Shown here: positions 33,395 to 45,028 of the stretch, in pieces
Layout: the number at the start of each line of letters is the position of its first letter
Numbering within the stretch: position 1 is the stretch's first letter
DNA from: Patiria miniata
Lineage: Eukaryota > Echinodermata > Asteroidea > Valvatida > Asterinidae
Assembly: GCF_015706575.1 (NCBI RefSeq)
Contig: NW_024037076.1
Location: 10,450,777 to 10,514,776, forward strand
Direction: 5' to 3'
DNA length: 64,000 bases
Position numbers and translations under genes: made by a program
Notes under the pieces: model-generated
Seen by the model: the letters and a program-made list of their open reading frames with translations, nothing else
Told to the model about the DNA's origin: nothing
The model's database searches: none

Positions 33395-33600
33395 TTGAGA
33401 CCATGTCGTGAATATTGGCGTCAATATTGGGGTCAATATTTGCAACTTGGGTCCATCGTGAATATTGACGTCAATTTTGGCGTCAATATTTGCGACTTGA
33501 GTCCATGTCGTGAATATTGGCGTCAATATTGACACAAATATTTGCGACATGGAGGCCATGTCGTGATTATTGGCGTCAGTATAGGCGTCAATATATACGT
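33395..33600. repeat. ~52-bp tandem repeat (about four units)
   Basis: CGTGAATATTGGCGTCAATA starts near 33407, 33457, 33509 and 33562. Each unit contains ATTG(G/A)CGTCAAT-type near-palindromes and TTTGC(A/G)ACTTG. The minus strand is open because of the repeat. Confidence 0.8.
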
Positions 33601-33660
33601 GTCATGTCCCTTTAAAGCCACCGTAACTATGCCATATTGTGCAATGGTAAGAATAAGTGA

Positions 33661-33716
33661 GGTGACAGATGGACTGTTCCATTCGCCTCGTGGAATGGAA
33701 CGTTCCATCTGTCACC
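33661..33716. repeat. Block B 24-bp-arm hairpin, copy 4
   Basis: GGTGACAGATGGACTGTTCC / GGAACGTTCCATCTGTCACC around a GCCTCGTG loop; two mismatches in 24. Confidence 0.9.
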
Positions 33717-34155
33717 AAAAGAAATTATTCTTTCCATTACAAAGTGAAGCATCCGCTACATGTATTTGTGAAGCACATGCGCAGTTGGCATAACGAACTT
33801 CAGCCAATATATTTTGCAATCATGATTTGCGTGAGGAAACATTTCAATCTCAAAGGCAGTGTTCTACTATATCGGGGGCGAGCTAAAGTCCCTTGGGAGT
33901 AATATTTACCATTTGTGCTCCGGCAAGGTCGTACAAATTGAAAGCAAGCACTCAGCCTAAACTTGTTTCCAGTAACCCACTGAAAACATCACAACGGGCC
34001 CCGGGGTATTATGCCAAATGACCGACTGTCCCGCAGTCTGTTGAAAGGAAGGAAACTGGTTTGAAGAAAATATGAAAGAGAAATGAAGACTGGATGCGTT
34101 CATGAGGAAGTAAAGAGTGTTGGCAATGAATGGTCTGAAGTCACCGACAGCCTAA

Positions 34156-34603
34156 CCCTAAAGGGGCCGGGTTATTTTGACCATCTCTCAGCCGGGGGGT
34201 GCGGATTCCGCCCCTTCCCCATAAGATCTCGGCCATCGAGTGACGAAACATTTTGAAACTCGGCACATGCATAGAGCAACTCTTCCTAAACATACCCAGG
34301 AAATTTCATGACTTTAGGTCAAAGGGTTTTGGAAATATGACTAATTAATTATTCATATGTACGAATGGCAATTTTGCTCTGTGTACACGACGTATATGCG
34401 AAAATTCAGTTTTTACGGCGCGTAGCGCCGGAAAATTTATCGCTACGCAACAACCCGTGGTCCGATTTTTATGTTTTTGGTATCAAAAGATGCGCAAAGC
34501 TCGAGGCTAAAAAGTCATAACAGCTCGGGTCGCGAAAAACTTTTTTTAGAGGCTATCACGGAAAATGTTGAGGGGGGGGCGGATTACCCCGGCCCCTTTA
34601 GGG
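34156..34603. mobile_element. Complete piggyBac-like MITE, copy 1
   Basis: Ends are CCCTAAAGGGGCCGGG and its complement CCCGGCCCCTTTAGGG. Flanks are CTAA (34152-34155, one change from TTAA) and TTAA (34604-34607). The insertion interrupts block B at a point that is an intact TTAA in the paralog at 24493. TTAA duplication with CCCT-type ends is the piggyBac hallmark. The interior (448 bp in all) has no coding region. Confidence 0.93.
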
Positions 34604-35070
34604 TTAATAGGCTGCACGTGGGCGTAAATATTTCCAGCAGCCGATGTCACGAAACAGTGCGTAACTAACGCCATGCGTAGGACGTTGTACATGTTACACG
34701 CAGAATTTCTTTATAAAAACGGGGGTGCCATTCGGGTTTCCTTTTTTTTTTTTACTCACATTGCATTTGCTCCGTGCCAAAACATCGAGTGCGATGAGTG
34801 GCCTTTGAAAGGCCAATCAGAATAATTTCCTGTTGGCTCCGAGTAGGTCCACTAGAGGTCTTTTTTATATCCGGTAAGAACATATTGGGTAATTGTATAA
34901 TCTGTGTGCAACAGCGCTACAAAAATTGTAAAAACAATCCTTAAAAAGTGTATTTCCAGTTATTTACCTTTATTTCTTGATTATCAAGAATAAAAAGGAA
35001 GTCTTCCTGAATCTAGAAAATGTTCATAAAAAAGTACACTGTTTATACCTTTTAGACCCGTCGATGAAAA

Positions 35071-37309
35071 GTAAGCAGTCATGACCCCGCCCACTCGCTC
35101 ATGCAACTTGATTCAGATCTTGGCTACTATAGTTGCATAATGCCTTGTCTGCTATTTGAATGACGTAAAAAAATATAATAAACAAATTGCCAATAAACAT
35201 TTTTTTGGTAAAAGTAAGACAACCTTTTCACAGCCTCCCTTGCCCCTGTAGATTATCATGTCCGCAAAATCATGTCGGCATCAATCAAAGCGGCAATGAA
35301 TAATAGTAACACCAACCTCGTCCCCAGTGCTCACTTTATTTCCAACCTAGTTTCCAATAGTAAGCCCTGTGTCACACCATGGGACTGGTTTTCCCATGGA
35401 GGACAGTAGTGGATATTATTTGACAAATCAGCAGGACAGAAAATCAAACTCCGGACGGCAAAATTTGTATGATCAAAACAAAATACTGTTTAATTACGAC
35501 TAATAAATATATTAAACAAACGGAAATTTACTATGTACAAATTATTTCAATTGAATAATGCCACTATATGGATTACTATATCATGGCATTATCAGGATCC
35601 TGTATTAAGTATCATACGGCCGTTTTCAATACCCCAAAACAAATGTAATCAACACCCTAAACAGTCAATGTTCAAACCCTTTTGAAGGACTTGCTGCGTC
35701 CAAAGTTCACAGTTGTGACACGGGTGGTCAAGTTGAAGTACCAGTCACACACAACCCCCTCCGGCGTTTTGACGGTCCCAATAAGGCGGAGAAACTCCGG
35801 GCTTGGGGAACTTGGGTGACTTCTCTGGGCCTTGGAATATGGCTTGACGCTTAACGGTCCACACAGGACTCGGTTATGCCTTCCGAATATCCCTCCGGAT
35901 TCTCCCGGTAGACCGTGAGTCTTGGGAGTTGGCTAGATCTTATTCACACAGAACTATCTGGTTCACCAAGAACCTAAGAATTCTTTATTCCCACAGGGAA
36001 AGCCCTTTAAAGAAAAATGTCAAACACTTTTCCACTAAAACCCATCCAATGTGAGTTGAATATCGAATTACACTATTTCCCTCCCATGCATGTACATCAT
36101 AGGGTAATTTCTTTGGTCAAATTTTCCTTAACCAAACTCAAGTTTCTTGAGAAATCTACCTCCGAAAGAAATCACTTACAATTCACTTAAAAAAAAAAAT
36201 AAGCCATTCATAATGAAAGTAAATATCACCCAATAAAACAAACTTAAAGTTTTGGAGAACTGGCTCTGGCTTGGCTTGAGGGCCACGCCCTATGTACAAT
36301 ACACGCAGTATATGTACAGCACCACACAGGTTGACTACCCATGCATACACCACACAGGCTGAGATGGTAGTGCCTATCAGCACACATTCCTGGGTATGCC
36401 TTGAAACCCAAAATCACTCAAGCATTGATGTAATTCACTTAAATTTACATATCACTACTCTCTGCATGCTTTCTCTGAATAGCTTACTACACTCTCGGCG
36501 CTGCGGGGGCTTTATAATAAAAAAGCAAAAAAAAGAAAGTCTATATATATATTACTCCTTGACTTGAACAAACCAAATGATGAATACAAAAATTGCAACA
36601 TTATTTAAAAATATAAATCACACCTTGTGACATCATGGATAGGAAACTTTCTTCCTGCATCCTGATTCGATACCGCAATTGGCTAGAAATGGATTTGTAT
36701 CGTGTACTTGGTGTTGTTATTTAAAACGTGCAGTACGTGTTTTCGCGATTATTCGTACACGCCTTCTCGAAAATACTCATTTCCTTTCTAGTTTGTTCAT
36801 ATAAATATTAAATGTGATACTGCATGTCGTTTCGATAAGATCGTAAACAGTTTAATTAAATAAATTGTGTTTTCTTAACTCACGCCATTCTCGCGCTGCG
36901 ACGAATTGACTCTGTTTTTACCCCAGACACCGCATACAAAAACAAGCGCTAATGTAACGCACATGCAGGCACCAGACTCTTCCTAATTTGCATACGTGTT
37001 CAAAAATCGTGCACATGCAAATGATCCAATACCAGGTTGAGAGAGCAGGTAGTGATGGGCGCGTACTGTTCGACACCCTTGGGACGAGGTTGTAGTAACC
37101 CCCATTGCGTAATAGTGCCCAGTGCCCTCTGAATTGAATAGATCCCATTGGTCGGATGGTCTCCAGTCCGCCCGACCTAGTCTGGTTCCCAGACCTGACA
37201 TTTAATTTTGTGCTGAATGAATCTGAATTTAAACGAAAGTGACCGAATTAGAAACATTATTTTTATTTTTTATTTTTTGTGCAATATGGCACTCGCTCAA
37301 TTTACTACT
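35071..37309. other. Unassigned, apparently single-copy within the window
   Basis: No paralog found here. It contains a GC-richer part (35690-36000), inverted TGGGA/TCCCA motifs (CCATGGGACTGGTTTTCCCATGG near 35378) and an AT-rich tail. Short frames lack recognisable motifs. It could hold fragments of an LTR element or regulatory DNA, but nothing supports a specific call. Confidence 0.4.
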
Positions 37310-38287
37310 ACTCTATGAAAAAATCACGTAATTTGGACACTCTATTCCCAAGTTAAGTCTATTTTGATAGCGACATTACGAAATTCAGCGGTCCACCACC
37401 GATTCTTTACCGTTCAGCGAACCGATGAATACCTATTACAATGAAGCATGAACGTTTTCGCGAATAAACGCGAACAAACACAAATATGCAGAGGAAAACA
37501 GACAAAAATGCCATAAATATTTCAGAAAAAAAAAAGTTGACTTGTTCCTAATATCCAAAACACAAAATCTGACGGAAAAATAATGTTTCAGTCTTGACAC
37601 AAATGATTAAAATATCATTTGAATTTGAATGGCCTCGTGTAATCTGTAACTAAAACTCAGCTCAAAAGCTTCCAATGACATTCCATGGACAGCTATAAAG
37701 GGTCTTTTATTGATGCATGCATACTTTATGATCGTTGGGATCGATATCAGTTTTTTTTTCTCAGATGACAGGACGAACACGCTCGTTTAAGACATACTTC
37801 ATTTGGTGTATCAAATTTTATTGCTTTTCAAGAGGAAAACAACCCATCAATCCAGGTCACTTTCTTGTTGACTCGCCCTGCACATGCTGTCAAATTAAAG
37901 AGTGTTTTTTTTTCGAAATATGATTTTCAGTTCAAAGTGTTACACAGATATTGTATGAAATTGTTGTATTGTAACAAAACAGCAATGAAATTAACATCCG
38001 CAACATCCCGGTACCCACCCATATAATTCACCCCGCGTCAGACTCGCGTCATGGTATGATTATTTTCGCGGTCCTCGACTCGCCGCTGCCACTCGATTCA
38101 TGTGTTTTCCTCCCAACAATGTCCCTCCTATTTTGTTGGTAATAATTTCCAAACTACGGTGAAGCCCACTGTAACTTTTGACACGACGCAGTGTTAAATT
38201 TGACACCTTCACTCAAAACGTACAGGAACCTGGTTTTTGAGAGAAAAAATGTTATCACTGTTATTTTGGTTGTGTAAAAATCTGTCG

Positions 38288-38415
38288 GTTGTGTACTTTA
38301 TGAACCTAGCAACCCGTTGTGTAAACTGCTGTTTACACAACTCATGTAAAATATTACACAACTTGTTCATTTTTTTTTTTACACAATTGGTTGCTAGGTT
38401 CATATAGTACACAAC
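38288..38415. repeat. Block B TTGTGTAAAC hairpin, copy 2
   Basis: Counterpart of 24974-25096, with the same GAACCTAGCAACC / GGTTGCTAGGTTC core. Confidence 0.85.
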
Positions 38416-38960
38416 TGTCTTTCGTGCCTTCTCCAACTTTGGAAAAACATACACGCGCACACTATTGCCGTTCGCAAAAGCTTGAAATATTTGTGGGTTT
38501 CGTGTGCAATTTGTATAACAAGTATAAAATAGATCAATATGCACAACATTGACTGCGGTGTCCAGGAAAATAGAATTACTGTTTGTGAGTTCCAAAGTGA
38601 GTTTAATGGTGGGTGGAACGAATTCAATCTCTAGTCGAACTGTTAAAGCGAATCTTTTCCATGTGTTTAGCAGATCAAACAAATGCAATGTTTCCTAATG
38701 TTTAACTTTATGCAACACTTGTTTTGTAACAAGCCTACATAACTCTTCGAATTCTATTAGTTATCCTAAATAATTAATGTTAAGAAAAAAATCGTACAAT
38801 CCCTGAGTGATCCCCGTTTGCTGTTTCTCAGTGAGCAGCATTGCCAATTTGCCAGACCGTGACTTTGGGTGTGATCCCTGACTACATTTTGTGGTTTATC
38901 GCTCTGACTAGCACCCTTGAACAAGGGTCTATCGACAAAATGGCTATACTGCTAGCATAA

Positions 38961-39030
38961 AGGGCCGGCTGAAAAGCTCATTCGGATAGAAAACCGGTAT
39001 ATGCGGTAATCCAGAGGTCGCAGGTTCTGA
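38961..39030 (+). mobile_element. tRNA-like SINE head within block B, copy 3
   Basis: GGGCCGGCTGAAAAGCTCAT replaces the A box T with A, and GAGGTCGCAGGTTCTGAA stands at the B-box position. Confidence 0.5.
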
Positions 39031-39478
39031 AAGAAAAACACTGCTGCAGAAGAGCTTTTACACAATTTGCGTCTTTTCGAACTTTAGAAACACAAGATAG
39101 TTGCACACATTGTTGTTCATCCTCCGTAGCTTAGAAGAGTTGTAGGTTTCGTGTTTTTGTTTTTTGTATTTTTGGAAAGCATAAATGGATCCGATGTGCA
39201 CAAGCTTGACGGTGGTTATCGAGAAAATGATATACCGCTCAGAGTGTTCCAAAGAGAGTTTAAAGTTGTATTCTCCGTTCTTATTCCAACTGTAAACCCG
39301 AAATATGGATTTCGTTTATGAATGTTGTCTAAAAATATAAGTTATTCACTTTTGAATGAGACATCACCCGAACAAGAATTGGCTCGTGTTCAATTATTGA
39401 GTTATTACTGCACAATTTCGCATTATTGGCTGCCATATGATAATTACGTTCGAGCGGGGTAGGGGATTCCTGCCCCGT

Positions 39479-39537
39479 CTGCTCGCTCGCTCGCTCGCAA
39501 TCAATCATTCAATCAATCAATCAATCAATCAATCAAG
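39479..39537. repeat. (GCTC)n and (AATC)n microsatellites, copy 2
   Basis: As at 26140-26188, with a longer AATC run, so unit number differs between paralogs. Confidence 0.9.
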
Positions 39538-40166
39538 TCGAAGCCCTTCGGCAGCTCGAGCCTCTCAATGATCTCGGTCCAGATGTCCCGGTCCAGAATG
39601 CAGGTGCTTCCCTTGCCACCCCCTTTTTAAATCTTAATGATTCATGTTTGATCCTAATTAAGTACTGGCTTCTATCTTAAATTGTATTTGTGTTTTGTCT
39701 GAATGCATGGTCCAACTTGTGGGATGGACCTACCACACCACAGTGGCAAATACTTCCCAAAAGTGGGATCCTTACATTCTAATAACAATTCCTGTCCAGA
39801 CTTTTATAAAACCATGCATCCACAACTGAAGATCATGTGGAATGTTTCCCGGCATTGGTTAGGGGCATGACTATCGTACATCCTCTTTACCTGGACATTT
39901 GGGCTTGAGGAACAAAGCCAGCGCAACGGCACGGTGCTAACCGCTATGGCAAACTCCATGACCATAATGACCCCCCCCCCCCAGAAAAAAAGAATAATAA
40001 TAATAATAATATTAAAACAGTTTTGGGCCTGACCATGGTCGCTTGCGCAACGGAGGAACTTTTCTGGTTTGAAGCAAGACTAGTGGTGTGAGAAGTACAT
40101 AATAATTCCAAAACGTTGGGCTAAACCATATTGTCTGGGTGCAATGGTTTGAGAAGAAGTTCATGA

Positions 40167-40222
40167 GGTGTCGTATGGAATGTCCCATTCACCTCGTTGA
40201 ATGGAACATTCCATTTGTCACC
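40167..40222. repeat. Block B 24-bp-arm hairpin, copy 5
   Basis: GGTGTCGTATGGAATGTCCC / GGAACATTCCATTTGTCACC. The central AATGT/ACATT pairing is intact. Confidence 0.85.
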
Positions 40223-40619
40223 GATAGATGTATGTATTTTCTCAATTGCAAAGTAAAGCATCCATTAAATGTATTTGTTATGCACCTGCGCAGTTGGGAA
40301 AACGAACTATAGCCTGTATCTTTTGATTCGCATGAGGGGAAAACTCCATGTCAAAGTCAGGGTTCTACTATCGAGGGTGAGCTAAACTCCCTTAGGGATA
40401 CTATTTCCCTTTTGTGCTCCGCCAATTTCGTACAAATTGAAAGCACGCAGCGTGAACGTGTATGCAGTAACCCACTGAAAACGTCACAATTTGAGCCCCG
40501 TGATATGACGACAAATCACCGACTGACACGCAGTCTAGTGTGGGCAAAACAACTTCTATTGAAAGGAAGGAAACTGGTTTGAAGAAAATAAGAAAGAAAA
40601 ATGAAAACTGAACAAGGAC

Positions 40620-40795
40620 TGCAGCCCCCGCATGAAACCTTGTTTCCTCCAGTGCCCCCCCCCCCCACTGAGATTTTGAGTTTCTAAAAAAATTATCATT
40701 GATCTACATGACGCCCCCCCCCCCCATGAAATGTTCCAGCCCCCCCCCCCCCCCCCCCCCCCACTGAAAATTTCCTGGCTACGCCACTGGTGGTC
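40620..40795. mobile_element. hAT-like MITE fragment (left end missing)
   Basis: Shares CATGAAACCTTGT, CACTGAGATTTTGAGTTTC and ATTATCATTGATCTACATGA with the complete element at 42932-43100. It ends CTGGCTACGCCACTG. Several long C runs. The left CAGTGGCG end is not present. Confidence 0.75.
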
Positions 40796-41838
40796 GTATA
40801 TATTTTTAGCAACCGATTTCACGAAACAGTGCGCCACTTAAGCCATGCGTAGGACTTGATGCATGATATACGCAGAATTTCTTAAAAATAGGGGCCGCCA
40901 TTCGAGTTTCCTGTTTTTCTTTAGACCAACACTGCATTTGCTCTGTGTCAAAACATCGAGTGCGAAAAGAGGACTTGGGAAGTACGTGACCAAGAAGACT
41001 TTTTTAATCAATATCAGGGCCGTTGCCATGAGATTCGGCCATTTCGGCCTATTTTGGGGCTGCACATAATCGTTTTTCGTGTTTTTCTACGAACGCAATC
41101 CAGCCAGCATGCAAAAAAATGTCACAAAAGCACTATATCACGACAAAGCATACATTTAAATAAAAAACGCTCTTTTGAAATTTATATTTATATTAGTTCG
41201 GGACCCTACAATACAGCATGTGTTTACAAAGGGCACATGTAAAGGAACTCAGAATAATTTCCTTTTCTCCATGAGTAGGTCAGCGAGTGGATTTTTTATA
41301 TATAGCAAGAATATCTTGGGTCACTGTATACTTTTTCTGCACCAGCGCTCAAAAATAGCACATTAGCAAACAATTCCTTAAAAAGTGTATTTCCCCGATA
41401 TTTCGGGTTGTTCAAGAATAAAAAGGAAGTCTGCCTGAATCTGGCACATTTCCATAAACACATATACACCCGTGTATACTTTTTTTTTTTTTTAGACTAG
41501 TGGATGAATAGCAGGCAGTACAATCCCCCAGATTCCCCTCCCCCCTCCCAATGCAACCGTATTTAGATGTGCATAATGCCTTTTTGGCTATTTGCATAAT
41601 GTAACAGACTCTAAATTAACAATTTGCCACTTAACATTTTACAAAGTAAGACTGCCTCTCCTGCCTTTGGGGCATTGGTCCCAATATATGATGATAAACT
41701 GCCCAAATATTTGAAGGAGTCAATGGTTTTTTACCCGTGTGTTGTTAATTTCAACACACGGTGTTGGTGTTGCTGAACCCGTAGTGATTGTGTCCTAATG
41801 TGAGTAAACAATTACAACTGTGAGGAAACAACCACTAA

Positions 41839-42200
41839 GGCCAAAAAAAGGCTCCGGTTTCTGGTATGGAGCTTGCTCAAAAAGTGGTGCAGCGACGCGG
41901 CTTTTTTTTTTACCTGATTGTTTTGCTTCAAATATCGGCCGATGACTGCAAATGGTGCCCGACTAAACTTAGTGCTAATATATGGGAGTCAAGAGTGGCC
42001 ACATAAAGCTTATTCTCGACCATAACCCAATCTAAAAACACGTTAAAATTTTGCAGCAGCAGGATTCCAGTCAAACCAGTGAGTTTGGCGGTTTTGAGAC
42101 ATCATCTTTCACTGAAAAAAAAAAACGTTTTCATTTTGCCGACGCGCATGGCTACGGCGACGCGCGCGCATACCAGAAACCGGAGACTTTTTTTTGGGCC
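41839..42200. mobile_element. PIF/Harbinger-like MITE, copy 2
   Basis: Near-identical interior to 32616-32994 (TTATTCTCGACCATAACCCA, GCAGCAGCAGGATTCCAGTC). It starts GGCCAAAAAAAGGCTCCGG and ends GGAGACTTTTTTTTGGGCC. TAA lies to the left but TAT to the right, so the duplication is imperfect. Confidence 0.75.
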
Positions 42201-42699
42201 TATTCAAACACTATAAGGTGTTCTGTTACTAATATCTCTGCATAAGTAAATGTCAAAAGTCAGCCAGGTGCAGGATTATTGATTGAGCTTGTCACGTGGG
42301 TGATCTAAAACTACCGGTAAAACACTTGTCAATGTTTGTCGCCGATATTTCAGACCGATCGGGAGGTCTTGCAATTTCATGACATGCACTCCACACGTGC
42401 CACACTTAGCGGCAACAAACGGGTACTTGAGAACCATTGATATAATAATGAAATGCTGAGCACACGTATCACGGCGTACTACGTGTAGCATTGAAGTTGC
42501 ATGAACATTAAGTCAAATTGAAGAACCAAATCGTTGAAAGTTTTTCAACTTTTCGACTTTTTATGGACTTGACAAAGGAGATATTTGTGAATGGGGATAC
42601 AGTTTGATGTAGCATTTGTAAACGTGATGTTTAAAACTAGTCAAGGACATTATCAGCGGCCAGGCCCCTAATCAGTCTAGCTGCTCCATCACATATCCC
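42201..42699. other. Non-coding, nothing recognised
   Basis: Lies between two MITEs; no partner or motif found. Confidence 0.4.
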
Positions 42700-42703
42700 T
42701 TAA

Positions 42704-43165
42704 CCCTAAAGGGGCCGGGTTATTTTGATCATCCTCCCCGGGGCGGGGGAGGGGGTGGGGGTGCTGGGGCGGATTCCCGCCCCCCCCCCCCCCAAGATCT
42801 CGGCCATCGAGTGACGATGTTTTGGAATTATGGCCAATGAATAATTCATATGTAGGAATGGTAATTCTGCTCTGTGTTCACGACGTATATGGGAAAATTC
42901 AGTTTTCATGTTTTTGGTATCATGTTTTTGGCAGTGGCGTATCCAGGGAGGGCGTCCCCCCCCCCCATGAAACCTTGTCGCCCCCCAGTCGCCCCCCACT
43001 GAGATTTTGAGTTTCATAAAAAATTATCATTGATCTACATGACGCCCCCCCCCCCCCCGAGCGCCCCCCCCCCCCCCCCCCCCATTGAAAAACGCCACTG
43101 GTTTTTGGTAAATCTAACAAGTCAAAACAGCTCGGCTCGGATTCCGCCTCCCGGCCCTTTTAGGG
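42704..43165. mobile_element. Complete piggyBac-like MITE, copy 2, with nested insertion
   Basis: CCCTAAAGGGGCCGGG at the left end; the right end is CCGGCCCTTTTAGGG. Both flanks are perfect TTAA (42700-42703 and 43166-43169). It shares GATCTCGGCCATCGAGTGACG and CACGACGTATATG with 34156-34603. Its interior is interrupted by a hAT-like MITE. Confidence 0.92.
42932..43100. mobile_element. hAT-like MITE nested in the piggyBac-like MITE
   Basis: TIRs CAGTGGCG and CGCCACTG bound 169 bp, with a perfect 8-bp duplication GTTTTTGG on each side (42924-42931 and 43101-43108). Contains long C runs and the ATTATCATTGATCTACATGA core shared with 40620-40795. Confidence 0.93.
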
Positions 43166-43338
43166 TTAATCAATGCTGGATTTGCAGATCTTTTGTTGCA
43201 ATTGCTTGAAAAAAAAAAGGTATCGCGATTGCCAAAGAGAATTTGACTTCAAAATATGTCCTGCTTTGTGGCATGTTTGAGCTTCTTGAGATTACTCTTA
43301 CAATTTAATGAAATTACGAATAATTACACAATGAGTAT

Positions 43339-43870
43339 GTGCAAGAAAGAGTCACTAATCAAACACCAACACGTCCTTTTGAGTGTGTCCTTGCGTGAAT
43401 AAAGAGCCTCTAATCAAACACTAACCTTGTGTCAACGCTTGAGTTTAGATCCACTAATCAAACACTAACATGCCCTCTCGCTTGTATCTTGTAAGTAAAG
43501 AGCCCTAATCAAACACTAACCTTGCATCCTCTTGTGAGTAAGGAGACACTAATCAAACACTAATGGCTGTGCTAGCTTTTGTGTGAGTAAGGAGCCACTA
43601 ATCAAAAACCGATATGCCCTCTTGTTTGTGTCTTCGCGTGAGAAAAGAGCAGTAATCAAACACTAACATAATGTCCTATCGTTTGTGTCTTCGCGTGAGC
43701 AAAGAGCAGCTTATCAAATAATAATATGCATTTGCTCGTGTCCTACTTTCAGTAAACATCCACCGATCAAACAATAATGTTTCCTCTTGTTATATCCTCT
43801 CATTTTGTTAAGAGGCACCGTTATCAAACACAAACATGTCCTTTTGCTTGCCCATGATCCAGTGATCTAG
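43339..43870 (+). repeat. ~53-bp minisatellite, about ten units
   Basis: Each unit has CACTAATCAAACACTAAC(A/C)TG, a CCTCTTG(C/T)TTGTGTC segment and GCGTGAGTAAAGAGC. Units vary by indels and substitutions. The same family recurs at 46846-46985. Confidence 0.85.
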
Positions 43871-44115
43871 TGGCATTGGTATCGCCGCACCAGTTTTGCT
43901 CCATACCAAAAACCGGATACTTTGTGTGTGCCTTATCAATGTTTTAATTATCTTTGTTTTAATTTCTAATATTGTATTTCATTGTACAGCGCTTTTGAAT
44001 ACTTTTGATAGAAATGGCACTACAGAAATGAAATTACATGTAAAATGTTAAGTGTTATAACCAGCAGCGTATCCAGCTTTTGATATGGGGGGGGGGGGGC
44101 AACCGCACATCCGCG

Positions 44116-44400
44116 CCGAAATGTAGAACCATTCTAGCTGTAACAAATTCCATCTCTCGGCAATCTGTTACGATCTGATCGATATTCTACTTTTCCATAC
44201 AATTGGCAACTTTCCAGAAAATAACTCTTTAAATTTCGGAGTACGGCAAATGAGCTATTTGTTAATTGTGGATCCAGTAATTAACAAAATCCAAGAGTAA
44301 AAGTCCGGGTTTTTCGCCAACCCGAATCGTTTCTCCCTTGTCAACGAAATCCAATGTTGTGTTCACGTCTTGTCGACCTTCAGCAAACACACACCGTTCT
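44116..44400 (+). repeat. Dispersed module shared with 23.4 and 48.5 kb
   Basis: ATCTGTTACGATCTGATCGA, GTGGATCCAGTAATTAACAA, CCGGGTTTTTCGCCAACCCG and CTTGTCGACCTTCAGCAAAC, the latter two also at 48510-48600. It leads directly into the mariner-like MITE in both places. Confidence 0.65.
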
Positions 44401-44441
44401 CACAGACCTGGCTATACCTATACATAATTTATGCCAAACTA

Positions 44442-44880
44442 CAGGGTGAGTAAAAAGAAAAGAAAAAAACAAACCAAAAAACAAATGCCGCGACCATTAT
44501 TTTAGAGAGGTTCTGCATATAGCATAATCTATGATATGAAAGGCCAATTCAAAAGCTTTTTTTTTTAGTGCAAGAATTGTTCAAATCACTTATGTACTTT
44601 TCAAGTTAAAGAATTTAACAAAACCACAGTTTTACAGTTATGTCCACGGATCACAAGACGGTAGGTGTTCTTTCAGCAAAACGAAAACAAATCACGTAGG
44701 GATGTGCATGTGTGAATTGTTTCGTTTTGCTGAGAGAACGGACGCATTTTTGTGATCCGTGGACAGAACTTTAAAACGGTGCATATGTTTAAAATTCCGT
44801 AACTTAAAAAGCATATGAGTGATTTGAATGATTCTTATTTTAGTGAAAACTTCACTAAAACAATAGTTTCCACATTTGGA
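44442..44880. mobile_element. Tc1/mariner-like long-arm MITE, copy 2
   Basis: Begins CAGGGTGAGTAAAAAG after TA. The arm runs through GCGACCATTATTTTAG, AAGGCCAATTCAAAAGC and GTCCACGGATCACAA to the central CAGCAAAACGAAAACAAATC hairpin, then reverses (GTGATCCGTGGAC, GTGATTTGAATGATTC). The right arm stops before its terminal CACCCTG. Confidence 0.75.
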
Positions 44881-45028
44881 ACATTTTTGTATTGGCCAAT
44901 TTATGGGAACAATGTAGATGTTCATGAGAATGTATTTTTATGAACAGAATGTGTTTACTAGACCCGTTGCGTTTATACTGCCATGTGCGTCCGTGTACTT
45001 ACCATTTTCATTATCTACCTGTTGACAG

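Larger units (their letters stand above)
33604..35070 (+). repeat. Block B composite repeat, copy 3 (partial)
   Basis: Begins TTTAAAGCCA, as in the right flank of the 22.8 kb MITE. It continues through the GGTGAC hairpin, TCTACTATATCGGGGGCGAG and GTGTTGGCAATGAATGGTCT, and is split by the piggyBac-like MITE. After the insertion it runs parallel to 24496-24930 (GCAGCCGATGTCACGAAACA, GTGCGATGAGTGGCCTTTGA). Confidence 0.8.
37310..41560 (+). repeat. Block B composite repeat, copy 4
   Basis: The most complete copy. It opens with the CAGCGGTCCACCACCGATTC module (37390), also at 50888. It then carries the CTCGACTCGCCGCTGCCACTCG region, the TTGTGTAAAC hairpin (38288-38415), the SINE head, microsatellites, the GGTGTC hairpin, TCTACTATCGAGGGTGAGCT (40367), a hAT-like fragment (40620-40795), and the CCAGCCAGCATGCAA and ATATCTTGGGTCACTGTATA region. 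It is parallel to 24950-27535 over most of its length. Confidence 0.8.
16864..45028 (+). other. Putative ~28-kb intron filled with repeats
   Basis: Bounded by a consensus donor (gtaagt at 16864) and a pyrimidine-rich acceptor ending TTGACAG at 45028. Both sides are phase 1. The interval contains block B copies, MITEs, SINEs and one copy of the 3-kb duplication, and I recognised no further exon in it. Additional small exons cannot be excluded, and the pairing of the two exons is inference. Confidence 0.45.

Noticed and set aside
34152..34170. TTAACCCTAAA as interstitial telomere repeat
   Set aside because: Only one CCCTAA unit is present and it is the end of a TIR element with a TTAA target site.
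35330..36590. LTR retrotransposon (TGTCACACC... start)
   Set aside because: No second LTR, primer-binding site or gag/pol motif in reach.
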